From positions 1 through 26,891 of the IMG/VR virus record IMGVR_UViG_3300046536_000476: a stretch of DNA of 26,891 nt, one strand, 5' to 3'. The notes under the pieces were generated by a model, which saw only the letters and a program-made list of their open reading frames with translations, was not told where the DNA came from and made no database searches. Made by a program: the position numbers and the translations under genes. The stretch comes from a virus. Below, piece by piece: positions 7,044 to 15,728 of the stretch. The first letter of the stretch is position 1; the number at the start of each line of letters is the position of its first letter.

Positions 7044-8594
7044 ATGGCGACTTTCCTGCGCCCCGGCATCTACGTGGACGAGACGCTGGATGCGATATCG
7101 AACCCGGTCACCACGAATCCCGGTGAGGCCATCGCCGCGTTCGTCGGCGCCCACAACTTCGGCCCGGCCGTCCCCACGCTGATCACCTCCTGGTCGCAGT
7201 TCAACCTCGTCTACGGGGGCTGGGGCACGGGCACCGACCTTCTGCCGTACGCGGTGTACTCGTACTTCGCCAACGGCGGTGGCAAGGCGTACGTCTGCCG
7301 CGCGGTCCCGTCCGACTCGGTCGCCTCGCACGTCACCATCAACGACCGGCAGACCACCCCCGAGGCGCTGCTGACCCTGACGGCGAAGGCGGCCGGCGCG
7401 TTCGGCAACAAGATCTACATCGACGTCTCCGACGCCAACACCGGGGCTGGCCGCTTCAACATGGCCATCAAGGTGGGCGGCACGACGGACGCCTACACCG
7501 CCGACCGGTACAACGACGTCAGCCTCGACCCGGCGGACGCGCGGAACCTCGTCGCGATGATCAACTCCCCGGTCAACGGCTCGGCCTTCATCAAGGCCGA
7601 CTACGTCGCCACCGATGCCTGGTCCGCTTCGATCACCCCCGCAATCCAGACCGGCACGCCGCTGACGGGCGGACTGGACGGCGTCGCCACGCCCGACCTG
7701 GTCACCGCCACCAAGCAGCTCGAAGCGACCGGCGAGATCGTCAACGTCAACCTGCCGGGCGTCACCGACACCGCGACCCTCAACAACATCATCACGTGGG
7801 CCGAGGACTACGGGTACGCCTTCGTTGTGGTCGACGCGCCTTCGACGCCGTCGCTGGACGCCGCCACCGCGGTCACCAACTACGCCAAGCTCTCGCCGGC
7901 CGCGAACGCCAGCACGAGCCCGCCGCCGCTGAAGTCCAGTTCGTACGTCGCGGTCTACGGACCGTGGCTGGTGTCGGCCGACCCGTCCTCGGTCGCATCC
8001 GGCGCCACCCGCACCCTGCCGCCTGGTGGTGCGGTCCTGGGCCAGATCGCCAGGACGGACACCCTCTACGGCCCGCATCAGTCGGCAGCCGGCACGCTCA
8101 GCCGGCTCACGGGCGTGTACTCCACCGAGCTGCGGTTCACCAACTCCCAGCTCGACAACCTCAACGCCTGGGGCATCAACGTCATCCGGCAGATCCCCCA
8201 GAACGGCATCTGCATCATGGGTGCTCGCACGTTGAAGAACGGCTACCCCGACCGGTACATCGCCGTTCGCCGGCTGCTCACCTACACCCGCAAGATCCTC
8301 GTCGACCTCACCCGCAGTGCGGTCTTCGCGCCCAACACCCCCGAGCTGTGGCACTCCATCGCGGCGACCCTCACCCAGCAGCTCACCACGCAGGCTCAGG
8401 CCGGGCAGTTCGCCAGCAGCACGCCGGACACCGCCTTCGTCGTGGTCTGTGACGACAGCAACAACACCGCCACCACGGTCGACAACGGTGAGGTGCACAT
8501 CGACGTCGGTATCGCCGTGGCGCGGCCGGCCGAATACGTCGCGATCCACATCAGCCAGTACGACGGCGGCGCGACGGTAACCGAGTCCGCGTAA
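7044..8594 (+). CDS. Contractile tail sheath protein
   Basis: A 516-residue protein. The N-terminus FLRPGIYVDETLDA...AIAAFVGAHNFGP followed by SWSQFNLVYGGWG and LLPYAVYSYFANGGGKAYVCR is the hallmark of phage sheath subunits (T4 gp18 / Mu gpL / P2 FI families), and the C-terminal domain (GINVIRQIPQNGICIMGAR, RYIAVRRLLTYTRKIL, VHIDVGIAVARPAEYVAIHI) is the conserved handshake-forming sheath core. Sheath subunits polymerise around the tube and contract to drive it into the cell. AAGGAG precedes ATG 7044. It is followed by a hairpin (8601-8629) and the tube gene, the usual order. This gene is the clearest proof that the tail is contractile. Confidence 0.95.
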   Translation: MATFLRPGIYVDETLDAISNPVTTNPGEAIAAFVGAHNFGPAVPTLITSWSQFNLVYGGWGTGTDLLPYAVYSYFANGGGKAYVCRAVPSDSVASHVTINDRQTTPEALLTLTAKAAGAFGNKIYIDVSDANTGAGRFNMAIKVGGTTDAYTADRYNDVSLDPADARNLVAMINSPVNGSAFIKADYVATDAWSASITPAIQTGTPLTGGLDGVATPDLVTATKQLEATGEIVNVNLPGVTDTATLNNIITWAEDYGYAFVVVDAPSTPSLDAATAVTNYAKLSPAANASTSPPPLKSSSYVAVYGPWLVSADPSSVASGATRTLPPGGAVLGQIARTDTLYGPHQSAAGTLSRLTGVYSTELRFTNSQLDNLNAWGINVIRQIPQNGICIMGARTLKNGYPDRYIAVRRLLTYTRKILVDLTRSAVFAPNTPELWHSIAATLTQQLTTQAQAGQFASSTPDTAFVVVCDDSNNTATTVDNGEVHIDVGIAVARPAEYVAIHISQYDGGATVTESA

Positions 8595-8600
8595 GGAACC

Positions 8601-8629
8601 GGGGTCGGATCGGAAAAGGGTCCGACCCC
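8601..8629 (+). terminator. Hairpin between sheath and tube genes (partial terminator or RNA-stabilising stem)
   Basis: GGGGTCGGATC (8601-8611) pairs with GGTCCGACCCC (8619-8629) through 11 positions including one T.G wobble, with a 7-nt loop GGAAAAG. No T tract follows, so full termination is doubtful. Such stems can act as leaky terminators or as 3'-end barriers that protect the sheath message. The surrounding 112-bp gap is the largest within the tail cluster. Confidence 0.65.
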
Positions 8630-8706
8630 GTCGTAAACCCCTCGTCACATCACACGGAATCAACACGGAAAACCACCCGGCGCACTTCGTGCTACGGGAG
8701 TAGTGA

Positions 8707-9291
8707 ATGGCATCCACCCTCAAGACCGTTTCGCAGAGCCAGAGTCTGGCCTCGCGTCAGACGGACCCTCTTCGTTCGTTCAAGTTCCACGTCCAGATCA
8801 GCCAGGTCGGAAAGCTCGCCCAGCAGTATCCAAAGCTCGGCTTCATGAGCGTCAGCGGCCTCTCGGTGACGACCGACGTCATCGCGTACAGGGCTGGTGG
8901 CATGAACACCACAACCCAGAAAATGCCTGGTCAGAGCGACTTCAGCCCCGTCACCCTGTCCAAGGGGATGATGCCGGGCGACCAGGTCCTCGTGAACTGG
9001 ATGTACCAGCTCTTCGATGTCATGCAGGGCAACGGCTCCGGCAGCGACACCGGCACCGAATTCCGGGCCACGATCGACATCATGCTCATCGACCACCCGG
9101 TCACGAAGAACAAGGCCGCGGTGAAGGCCGTTTGGCGCCTCTACAACGCCTGGCCGACCTCGGTGGCATTCGGTGATCTCGACGCCGGAAGCAACACGTT
9201 CGCCGTCAACCAGATCACATTCGCCCACGAGGGATGGGACTTCAAGGTGGCCGACAACTACGGCCCGAACTCCTCGGCGTACATCAAGTAA
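8707..9291 (+). CDS. Tail tube protein (T4 gp19-like)
   Basis: A 194-residue protein directly after the sheath. DPLRSFKFHVQI, GFMSVSGLSVTTDVIAYRAGG, KMPGQSDFSPVTLSKGM and ITFAHEGWDF match the layout of the T4 gp19 / Afp1-Pvc1 tube family (PF06841-type): an N-terminal strand, the S-G-L-S turn, the YRAGG loop, the P-G...F-x-x-V-T-L strand, and a C-terminal E-x-x strand. Rings of this protein stack to form the inner tube. GGGAG precedes ATG 8707. The gp19-type tube, also used by extracellular contractile injection systems, is of interest for relating phage and injection-system tails. Confidence 0.9.
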   Translation: MASTLKTVSQSQSLASRQTDPLRSFKFHVQISQVGKLAQQYPKLGFMSVSGLSVTTDVIAYRAGGMNTTTQKMPGQSDFSPVTLSKGMMPGDQVLVNWMYQLFDVMQGNGSGSDTGTEFRATIDIMLIDHPVTKNKAAVKAVWRLYNAWPTSVAFGDLDAGSNTFAVNQITFAHEGWDFKVADNYGPNSSAYIK

Positions 9292-9314
9292 TCCCCGATA
9301 CAAGGAAATCACTC

Positions 9315-10166
9315 ATGTCTGAAATGCAGTACGACTGGACCTTCGATTCCCCCGGTGGTCGGCAGGTCGACGTCCTCGGCGACACCCAGGGCGCGACCGC
9401 CGCCATCGACTCCCTCCTCGCCAACTCGGCCGGGGAGCCGCCGGCCATCCCGGCGCCGGCCGACTGCCTCATCACCCTCCCCGCCGGCCTGATCCGCGAG
9501 GACCACGTCATCACCGAGGCAGAGGTGCGGGAACTGACCGGCGCCGACGAGGAGGCCCTGGCCCGCGTACGGTCCAACCCGCTGCGGCTTCTGGAGACCC
9601 TCCTGGAGCTGGGCACCGTCCGCATCGGTGACGTGCCAGCCACCTCCGACATACTGCCGCAGCTCCTCCTCGGTGACCGCGACGCCCTGGTCGTAGCCAT
9701 CCGAAGGGTCACCTTTGGCGACGAGATGGAGTTCTCCGAGATCATCTGCCCCACCTGCGGTGAGGACTTCGCAGCCACGATCTCCCTCGGCGCGATCGAG
9801 CCCACGACCGCGACCTCAAGCCGGCTGACGGTCCCGCTGCGCAAGGGCGGCTGCGCCATCGTGCGCTATCCGACCGGCGCCGACCAGGCCGCCATGCTCG
9901 CAATCCCCAAGGCAACGGACGCGGAGCGCAACACCTTCCTGCTGGGTCGCTGCCTGGTGGAAGTCCGGGATGCCCAGGGCGCCGTCACGCCCGGCAGCGC
10001 GGACCTGGCCAAGGCGCTCGGCATGGGGGACATCCGCACCATCCTCAAGCAGCTCGCCGCAACCCAGCCCGGTCCCCGGCTGCTGGAGGTGTCGATCGAG
10101 CACGAGGCGTGCGGAGGCGAGGTTCCGCTGCCGCTCTCGGTGGCGGACATCTTTCGCGATTTCTGA
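9315..10166 (+). CDS. Tail assembly chaperone, short form (gp26/TAC-like, Cys-rich)
   Basis: A 283-residue protein between tube and tape measure, where contractile and siphoviral tails encode assembly chaperones that coat the tape measure. It contains a helical region (EVRELTGADEEALARVRSNP), V-T-F-G-D-E-M-E-F-S-E-I-I, and a likely metal-binding C145-P-T-C148 with further cysteines C180 and C266 (EACGGE), reminiscent of T4 baseplate-family gp26-like proteins. The frame stops at TGA 10164-10166, but coding continues in the +1 frame to 10326 without a start codon of its own, the typical signature of a frameshifted chaperone pair. AAGGAA precedes the ATG. Confidence 0.75.
   Translation: MSEMQYDWTFDSPGGRQVDVLGDTQGATAAIDSLLANSAGEPPAIPAPADCLITLPAGLIREDHVITEAEVRELTGADEEALARVRSNPLRLLETLLELGTVRIGDVPATSDILPQLLLGDRDALVVAIRRVTFGDEMEFSEIICPTCGEDFAATISLGAIEPTTATSSRLTVPLRKGGCAIVRYPTGADQAAMLAIPKATDAERNTFLLGRCLVEVRDAQGAVTPGSADLAKALGMGDIRTILKQLAATQPGPRLLEVSIEHEACGGEVPLPLSVADIFRDF
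10149..10157 (+). other. Candidate +1 programmed ribosomal frameshift site (ATC TTT CGC)
   Basis: In the chaperone frame the codons are ATC TTT CGC GAT TTC TGA. A tRNA-Phe on TTT (10152-10154) can slip one base forward to TTC with improved pairing, and the next frame reads GCG ATT TCT GAC onward with no stop until 10324. The layout UUU-C-G resembles the influenza PA-X site UCC UUU CGU, an established +1 site. Slippage here yields a 336-residue long chaperone. The alternative is a -2 shift as in phage Mu. Confidence 0.5.
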
Positions 10167-10326
10167 CGCCCGAGCGACACGGGCCGACTACACCACTCTC
10201 GCCTACGCCCACCCCGAGTGGCAGCTCAGCGAGATCAGGCAACTGACGGTCAGCGAGCGCGAGTACTGGCGCGACCTGGCCCTCTGGGTCAAGGAAAGAA
10301 GGGAGGCGGCGGCTTCCAGTGGCTGA
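10156..10326 (+). CDS. Frameshift-expressed C-terminal extension of the tail assembly chaperone
   Basis: Fifty-six codons in the +1 frame relative to the chaperone, with no ATG, GTG or TTG before the conserved part. It reads AISDARATRADYTTLAYAH followed by WQLSEIRQLTVSEREYWRDLALWVKERREA in substance: a helical, charged 'REYWRDLALW' segment typical of the T-domain of lambda gpG-T-like chaperones, which binds the tape measure. The stop (10324-10326) overlaps the GTG of the tape measure gene. The lack of a start and the conserved position make a fusion product much more likely than an independent gene. Confidence 0.65.
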   Translation, partial: AISDARATRADYTTLAYAHPEWQLSEIRQLTVSEREYWRDLALWVKERREAAASSG

Positions 10327-13300
10327 AGACAACGAGATCAACCGGGGAGAGCCCAACTTTGGAGGCCGCCTCCTCGGCACCAACGGAATGCAGCGGGCGG
10401 CCGACAAGGTCTCCAGCGACATCGACAAGCTCGGCGCCAACATCGCCGCCCTCAACCGCGCCCTCCAGGGTGCGATCAACTCGGCAACCCGAGGGGCGGC
10501 GTTCCGTGGCATGCCGACGCAGGCATTCCCGGCGGCCAACCAGACGACCCGTATCAACGCGGCCCCGATCTCCCACCCGCCGGCCAACACCGTCATCCAG
10601 GCCGGAGGCAGCACAGGCACTGCATTCACGCACCCCGTCACCGGGCGCGTCTACGGCGGGGACCTCGGCGCGCGCCTCGCCGACCGCTACAACGCCCAGG
10701 TCGGCCGGAGCGACGCTCGGACGGCCGCACAGTCCTCGATGGCGCAGGCGCAGGCACAGCTCCGCAGTGCGCAGGATGCCGCCCGACAGCAGTCGGCGTT
10801 GCGCCAGGAGCAGCTCGAAGTCGCCCGGATGCAGCGCGAGGCCCAGCGGCAGGCGCAGCAGGCGGCGCAGCGGCAGCAGGAAGCGGCTGCCGCCCAGGCC
10901 CGTTACCAGGCCCAGCAGTCCTCCGCCTCGACGCGCCCCGGAGTCAACCCCGACCTGCTCGGCCGTGTAACCCCCGACCGGGTGGCGCAGGCCCGGCAGG
11001 TCAACGCGGACGCCCGCTACGGGTCGCTCTTCGACGAGGCCATCCGCCGGCAGAACATCGCCAGCAACCCGACGTACGGTCTGCGCGTCGGACAGCGGAT
11101 GTGGGCGTACAACCGTGCCACGGGCCTGTCGAGCGCCACTGTCAGCGGCAGCGGTGTGTATGCCTCGCGCAACGGCACCGTCCTCAACGCCGGGCGGGTG
11201 CAGCGCGGGGGCTACAGCGTTCCTCCGTCCGGCGGCTTTCCCAACCGTGTACCGCTGGACGACCGCGGCTCTGCCTCCCTGGGTGGTAGCAGCACCTCCA
11301 GCGGGAACTTCGGCGCCACTGTGCCGGTCGACAACAGCGGCTCCTCGGGGGACACGTCCGCTCCCGCCAAGACCGGCAGTGGGCCACTCAGCAAGGTCTA
11401 CGGGCAGGCGGTCAAGTACGGCGACCGCATGAAGCCGCAGATGGAGGAGATGGACCGGTACACCAACTGGGCCTCCATAGCCTCTGGTGGTGCACCTTCC
11501 GGATACGACAAGTGGGGTTGGAAGAACAGGATCCGTGACCACAGCTACGGCATGGTCGTGGCTCAGTCCACCGAGGACGCGAGCAACGCGAACTTCCTCC
11601 TGGACAAGAACTTCGGCCTGACCTACGGCACTTCGGCACAGACGGGCGCCCGCAGCAACGCCTTCGGCGCCTCGTACATCGCCGGCTTGGATGCAGAGAC
11701 CGGAGCCAAGCTCTACAGCAGCATGTACAACCCGCAGGCGTCGCTCGCCGCCCAGCGTCTCGGCTACGGCCGGACCATCGGGTCGGGAGGCAAGGCGGTA
11801 GGCATCGGGTCGCTGTCCGACAACATCATGTCGCGCACGTTCGGGTCGAAGTCGATCTCTTCCAAGAAGTTCGCGGCGGCCACGGCCAGTGGCCAGGTGC
11901 TCGACTACAACGTTGACCAGCTCGGCCAGGCCAGCGGCTGGGACGCCGACACGGTCGACAACCTCAAGGAGTACATGCGGGGGCGCAACACCCTGTTGCA
12001 GAACTCCAAGATGTCGTCCTCTGCGGCCGACAAGCTGATCGCGCAGGCCGCGCAGACCGGCAGCAAGGGCGACGAGGCTCGCAAGAAGCTGACCAAGTAC
12101 GGCGTCTCGGAGAGCCTGGGGCAGACGCGGAAGACGTTCGAATCCCAAGAGCGGCAACACGACGCCAACATGGGCGACTCCTTCGCACACAACCTGGAGA
12201 CCGCGACCAAGGCGGTCCAGAAGTTCGAGGGCGCGATCAACAGCGTCCTCGAACTGCCCGGCATCAAGCAGATCGTCGGCGCCTCAGGTGCCTGGGCTAC
12301 GGCCACCAAGGAACCGGTCAAGCAGCTCAAGTCGATGTGGGACTTCGGCAAGAGCCTGCTGCCCACCGGCATCTTCGGTGGCGCGGCTGGAGCTACCGGG
12401 TCCGCGGGCGGAGGTGACAGCAAGGCACACACCGCCACCTCCAACCATGTCGCCAGTGGGAACGCTGCCTCGGCCATTGCCGCTGCGCTGACCCAGGTCG
12501 GCGTGCCTTACGTGTGGGGCGGCGAGCAGGAGGGCAAGGGCTTCGACTGCTCGGGCCTTACGCAGTGGGCATTCCGCAAGGCCGGCATCAACCTGCCACG
12601 TATTTCGCAGGATCAGATGCATGTGGGCGTCGAGGTCGACAAGCAGCACATCCAGCCCGGCGACCTTCTCTTCCCCAGCGAGAAGCACGTGATGCTGGCC
12701 ATCGGTAACGGCAAGCTCGTCGAAGCCCCGCACACGAACGCCGACGTCCGCGTCCGCTCCTACGGACTCGGCGAGATCAAAGCAGTCCGTCGCGTGGCCA
12801 GCGCGGTCGGCGCCCTGGCGAGCTACAACACCGACACGAAGCAGACCGACGACGACTCCGCCGGTAACGCCGGATGGTTCGGAGGGTCTGGCCAAAGCGT
12901 CGGTCAGGACGAGGTGGACGCCATCGCCGCCGCGCTGTCTGGTGGTGGCGGTTACACCATGGGCCCGCAGACCAGCGGTACCGGCCTTTCGAGTAACGCA
13001 GACAGCGCCACAGCGGCTGCCAGCGCGCCCTCGAACCCGAAGGGCAACGTCGCCCTGGGTAAGAAGCTCGCGGCGAAGCGGGGCTGGACGGGCAAGGAGT
13101 GGAACGCTCTCTACCAGCTCTGGCAGCACGAGTCGGGCTGGCGCACGAACGCGGATAACCCCAGCTCAGACGCGTTCGGCATCCCCCAGGCGCTGCCCGG
13201 ATCGAAGATGGCGTCCAAGGGCAAAGACTGGAAGACCAACCCCGCCACGCAGATCGAGTGGGGCATGGACTACATCGCTGGCCGGCCCGACTACGGCAAG

Positions 13301-13666
13301 CCTTCCAAGGCGTGGGACCTGTGGCAGAAGCGCAGCCCCCACTGGTACGCGGTGGGTGCCTGGGACATCCCTGAGGATCAGCCGGCGGTCGTCCACAAGG
13401 GCGAGATGATCCTGCCGGCCGCCAAGGCGGAGACGATCCGCCAGGCGCTGATCAAGGACTCGGTCAACGTCGTCTCGCCGGCCGGCGCCGCGGCTTCAGG
13501 GGCTGGTGGCTCCGGCGGTGGTGTGTCGCTCTCCTTCGCTTCGGGCGCCATCCAGATCAACGTCACCGGAGCCATGACCGATCGAGCAGCCTCCGACGCG
13601 GCCCGGAAGGTCGTCGACTACATCGCCGCGGACAACCGCGTTAAGCAACTCGGAGTTGGTGTCTGA
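10319..13666 (+). CDS. Tape measure protein with NlpC/P60 and transglycosylase domains
   Basis: A 1115-residue protein; GTG start with GGGAGG upstream. Residues 30-210 are helical, with a Gln/Ala/Arg coiled coil (about 140-200). Residues 640-700 hold a Gly/Ala-rich, weakly hydrophobic stretch. Residues 720-830 are an NlpC/P60 endopeptidase: VPYVWGG, nucleophile C744 in FDCSG, H790 in EKHVML and H805 in APHTN. Residues 910-1015 form a lysozyme-like transglycosylase with catalytic E938 in QHESGW, then NPSSDAFGIPQALPG and TQIEWGMDYI. The C-terminus (HKGEMILPAAKAETIRQAL) is typical of actinobacteriophage tape measures. It sets tail length and, when ejected, opens peptidoglycan at both peptide and glycan bonds. 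Confidence 0.92.
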   Translation: MAEDNEINRGEPNFGGRLLGTNGMQRAADKVSSDIDKLGANIAALNRALQGAINSATRGAAFRGMPTQAFPAANQTTRINAAPISHPPANTVIQAGGSTGTAFTHPVTGRVYGGDLGARLADRYNAQVGRSDARTAAQSSMAQAQAQLRSAQDAARQQSALRQEQLEVARMQREAQRQAQQAAQRQQEAAAAQARYQAQQSSASTRPGVNPDLLGRVTPDRVAQARQVNADARYGSLFDEAIRRQNIASNPTYGLRVGQRMWAYNRATGLSSATVSGSGVYASRNGTVLNAGRVQRGGYSVPPSGGFPNRVPLDDRGSASLGGSSTSSGNFGATVPVDNSGSSGDTSAPAKTGSGPLSKVYGQAVKYGDRMKPQMEEMDRYTNWASIASGGAPSGYDKWGWKNRIRDHSYGMVVAQSTEDASNANFLLDKNFGLTYGTSAQTGARSNAFGASYIAGLDAETGAKLYSSMYNPQASLAAQRLGYGRTIGSGGKAVGIGSLSDNIMSRTFGSKSISSKKFAAATASGQVLDYNVDQLGQASGWDADTVDNLKEYMRGRNTLLQNSKMSSSAADKLIAQAAQTGSKGDEARKKLTKYGVSESLGQTRKTFESQERQHDANMGDSFAHNLETATKAVQKFEGAINSVLELPGIKQIVGASGAWATATKEPVKQLKSMWDFGKSLLPTGIFGGAAGATGSAGGGDSKAHTATSNHVASGNAASAIAAALTQVGVPYVWGGEQEGKGFDCSGLTQWAFRKAGINLPRISQDQMHVGVEVDKQHIQPGDLLFPSEKHVMLAIGNGKLVEAPHTNADVRVRSYGLGEIKAVRRVASAVGALASYNTDTKQTDDDSAGNAGWFGGSGQSVGQDEVDAIAAALSGGGGYTMGPQTSGTGLSSNADSATAAASAPSNPKGNVALGKKLAAKRGWTGKEWNALYQLWQHESGWRTNADNPSSDAFGIPQALPGSKMASKGKDWKTNPATQIEWGMDYIAGRPDYGKPSKAWDLWQKRSPHWYAVGAWDIPEDQPAVVHKGEMILPAAKAETIRQALIKDSVNVVSPAGAAASGAGGSGGGVSLSFASGAIQINVTGAMTDRAASDAARKVVDYIAADNRVKQLGVGV

Positions 13667-14289
13667 TGGTGAGCCTGAGCAACCCTCAGTTCGACAGCCG
13701 CATGCGGGCCTTCCCGCACCTCGGCCTCTCGGGTAAGACGGACACGACGTTCTGGCGCGGAGCAATCATCCGCGACGACAAGACGGTCAAGGCCGGCCTC
13801 CTCTCGGTGAACTTCCTGTTCAACCCCGGCACCATCACGATCAGCCACCAGCAGGGATACACCACCACGGCAGATCAGCAGTCGGTGGACGGAAACAAGA
13901 TCGGGGCGGGAGGCATCGGCACCCTCCAGTTCGAGCTGCTCTTCGACCGGACGTACGAGATGTACTCGGGCGGCGCCACGAAGCTCGAAGACCCGTCGAT
14001 CAAGGGTGTCCTCTCCGACGTGGAGGCGGTCTACAACATCACCGGGGCCTACGACATCACCGCCAAGGGATCGAAGGCGAAGGTCCTCCAGGCGATGCAG
14101 CCCAACCCGTGCACGTTCTACTTCGGCGGCACGGCAGCCGGCTTCCTGGGGAACAACAACCTGTCCTACTACGGCGTCGTCACGAGCCTGGTCGTCACGC
14201 ACACCCACTTCTCCCGAGACATGGTGCCGCAGCGATGCGCCATGAGCCTCACGGTGGACATCCAGACGAAGGACAACTCACTCCTGTGA
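13666..14289 (+). CDS. Baseplate hub-proximal protein (XkdP N-terminal-like)
   Basis: A 207-residue protein starting in the tape-measure stop (TGATG). It is beta-rich: ITISHQQGYTTTADQQ, IGTLQFELLFDRTYEMYSGG, CTFYFGGTAAGFLG and VTSLVVTHTHFSRDMVPQRC. The order tape measure, this gene, LysM-like gene, hub matches XkdO-XkdP-XkdQ of PBSX-type tails, where XkdP joins a beta-domain to a C-terminal LysM. Here the LysM part is a separate downstream gene overlapping by GTGA. The 'FELLFDRTYE' and 'F-S-x-D-M-V-P' motifs are typical of this adaptor between tube initiator and hub. Function is inferred from synteny and pattern. Confidence 0.7.
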   Translation: MVSLSNPQFDSRMRAFPHLGLSGKTDTTFWRGAIIRDDKTVKAGLLSVNFLFNPGTITISHQQGYTTTADQQSVDGNKIGAGGIGTLQFELLFDRTYEMYSGGATKLEDPSIKGVLSDVEAVYNITGAYDITAKGSKAKVLQAMQPNPCTFYFGGTAAGFLGNNNLSYYGVVTSLVVTHTHFSRDMVPQRCAMSLTVDIQTKDNSLL

Positions 14290-14561
14290 TCACGGCGAAT
14301 TCTCGGTACTCATCCAGCGTCACCACCATCGTTACCGGAAGTGACGGAAAGTCCCGTAATGTGATCCTCCCGAAGAGTCCAGGTGTACTTGCTGCCACCG
14401 TGCAGATATACACCTGGGCCGAGGGCGACCGAGCGGATCTGGTGGCATACCGCAATTACGGCGACGCCTCCCAGTGGTGGCGAATAGCAGACGTCAACCC
14501 TCAGATCCTGGACTGGACCGACATAGCCGTCGGCACAAGAATTAGGATCCCGATTGTCTAG
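14286..14561 (+). CDS. LysM-like / gpX-type baseplate protein
   Basis: A 91-residue protein with a GTG start overlapping the previous stop (GTGA). Residues 38-90 have the tail LysM pattern: VQIYTWAEGDRADLVAYRNY, then QWWRIADVNPQI and a terminal GTRIRIPIV. In P2 (gpX), PBSX (end of XkdP) and Afp7/Pvc7, this small domain sits against the hub. Its last codons overlap the hub gene's TTG by 8 bp, so the trio 13666-15726 is probably translated as one coupled set. Some lower G/C at third positions is visible between 14290 and 14420. Confidence 0.8.
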   Translation: MITANSRYSSSVTTIVTGSDGKSRNVILPKSPGVLAATVQIYTWAEGDRADLVAYRNYGDASQWWRIADVNPQILDWTDIAVGTRIRIPIV

Positions 14562-15726
14562 CAAGTGGGCAACCATATCCCTGGAAACTCCCGCGCTGAG
14601 CGGGAGGAAATGGGTCACGGACGTGGCCGTCACCCAGGGAGAGTCGCTGCACGAGGTAGCCCAGATCACGGTGCTCCACCAGTTGCAGCGCGGCGCCTCC
14701 AGCGGCTCGGGATGGTCGTTGGACGCCGCAGGGGTCATTCCCGAGGGCACGCCCCTCTCGCTGCGGTTCGGCGATACCGTCCGCTCGACGCCGTTCTACG
14801 GGTACGTCGCCTCGGTAGCCGTGCAGGGAAGCGACGTCCACCAGTCGGTCACCGCAACCGTGCAGGTGCCCGTCGTCTACACCTGCATCGGCCCGACCTA
14901 CTACATGCAGTCGCAGGCCAACAGGCTGTGGGCGTCGGCGACCGCCTCTTACGTGGCGCGGAACCTGACCCGGAGCGCGGGTCTGCGACCGCAGGTGCAG
15001 CAGAGCAGCCGGCGGTTCGACAACCTTCCCCAACAGGCCACCTCCGACTTCACGTTCCTCCGGGACCTGGCCGACGAGGTCGGCTTCCGGATGATCCCGA
15101 GCGGGTCGACGATCGCGTTCACGGATCCGCTGGTGTCGCTGAGGGAATCGGGGGAGGACCGGCTTACCTTCCAGTACGCGAAGGCGCGCACTGACACGGT
15201 CAAGAGCTGGAAGTCGACTGCCGGCCAACTGGACCCGCTCGGCGGCAGGCGCACCCGACGCGAGGGCTACTCCTTCAACCCGACCACGGGTGCCCTCGTT
15301 CGAGTCGTTGCCGATGGGACGCAGGACGCCACCGTCACCCAGTACAGCACCGGCCGGCCGTTCGCGACGCAGGCAGAGGCCGCCGAGGGCCTGGCTGCTG
15401 AGGCTCGCCGAGAGAGTCTGTGGGTCCACGCGGACGCCACGGTGCGAGGTGACTGCCGGCTGCGTCCAGGTATCGAGCTGGAGGTGGACGGCAGCGCGCT
15501 GGGCCCAAGCGATCCGGGGCTGTGGATGATCCGATCCACCACGCACCGAATCTCGGTCATGCCAGGGCAGCCCACAGCCGGCGTCTACTGGACCGACGTC
15601 ACCCTGGGACGCAACCGCCTCGACGGACTCGACTGCGTACCCAAGTCCGACCTGGTCGACGCGGTCCAGGACGGCACGTCACTGATCGACGGGCGCTGGC
15701 GCGCTCAGCACGTTGGGAGGGTCTGA
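14554..15726 (+). CDS. Baseplate hub protein (gpD / XkdQ / gp27-like)
   Basis: A 390-residue protein. A TTG start at 14554 lies in the end of the LysM gene after AGGATC; no ATG is available in the conserved N-terminus. The layout fits phage hub proteins: an N-terminal beta-barrel (residues 1-95, ending FYGYVASVAVQG), a middle region YVARNLTRSAGLRPQVQ...SRRFDNLPQQATSDFTFLRDLADEVGF in which 'S-D-[FW]-x-F-L-R-x-L-A' is the classical gpD/XkdQ signature, and a second barrel with LRPGIELEVDGSAL and WMIRSTTHRI. The trimeric hub connects tail tube to the spike encoded next. No lysozyme insertion is present. Confidence 0.88.
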   Translation: MSSKWATISLETPALSGRKWVTDVAVTQGESLHEVAQITVLHQLQRGASSGSGWSLDAAGVIPEGTPLSLRFGDTVRSTPFYGYVASVAVQGSDVHQSVTATVQVPVVYTCIGPTYYMQSQANRLWASATASYVARNLTRSAGLRPQVQQSSRRFDNLPQQATSDFTFLRDLADEVGFRMIPSGSTIAFTDPLVSLRESGEDRLTFQYAKARTDTVKSWKSTAGQLDPLGGRRTRREGYSFNPTTGALVRVVADGTQDATVTQYSTGRPFATQAEAAEGLAAEARRESLWVHADATVRGDCRLRPGIELEVDGSALGPSDPGLWMIRSTTHRISVMPGQPTAGVYWTDVTLGRNRLDGLDCVPKSDLVDAVQDGTSLIDGRWRAQHVGRV

Positions 15727-15728
15727 CC

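Noticed and set aside
8652-8670. Short direct repeat ACACGGAA before the tube gene
   Set aside because: Eight bases in two copies is weak and there is no supporting structure.
10840-10900. Repeated CAG/GCG triplets as a DNA repeat or CRISPR-like array
   Set aside because: They encode the Gln/Ala/Arg coiled coil of the tape measure protein; no regular spacer structure.
10289-12190. Antisense open frame of 633 codons opposite the tape measure gene
   Set aside because: Composition of a codon-bias shadow, and the + strand has an unmistakable tape measure.
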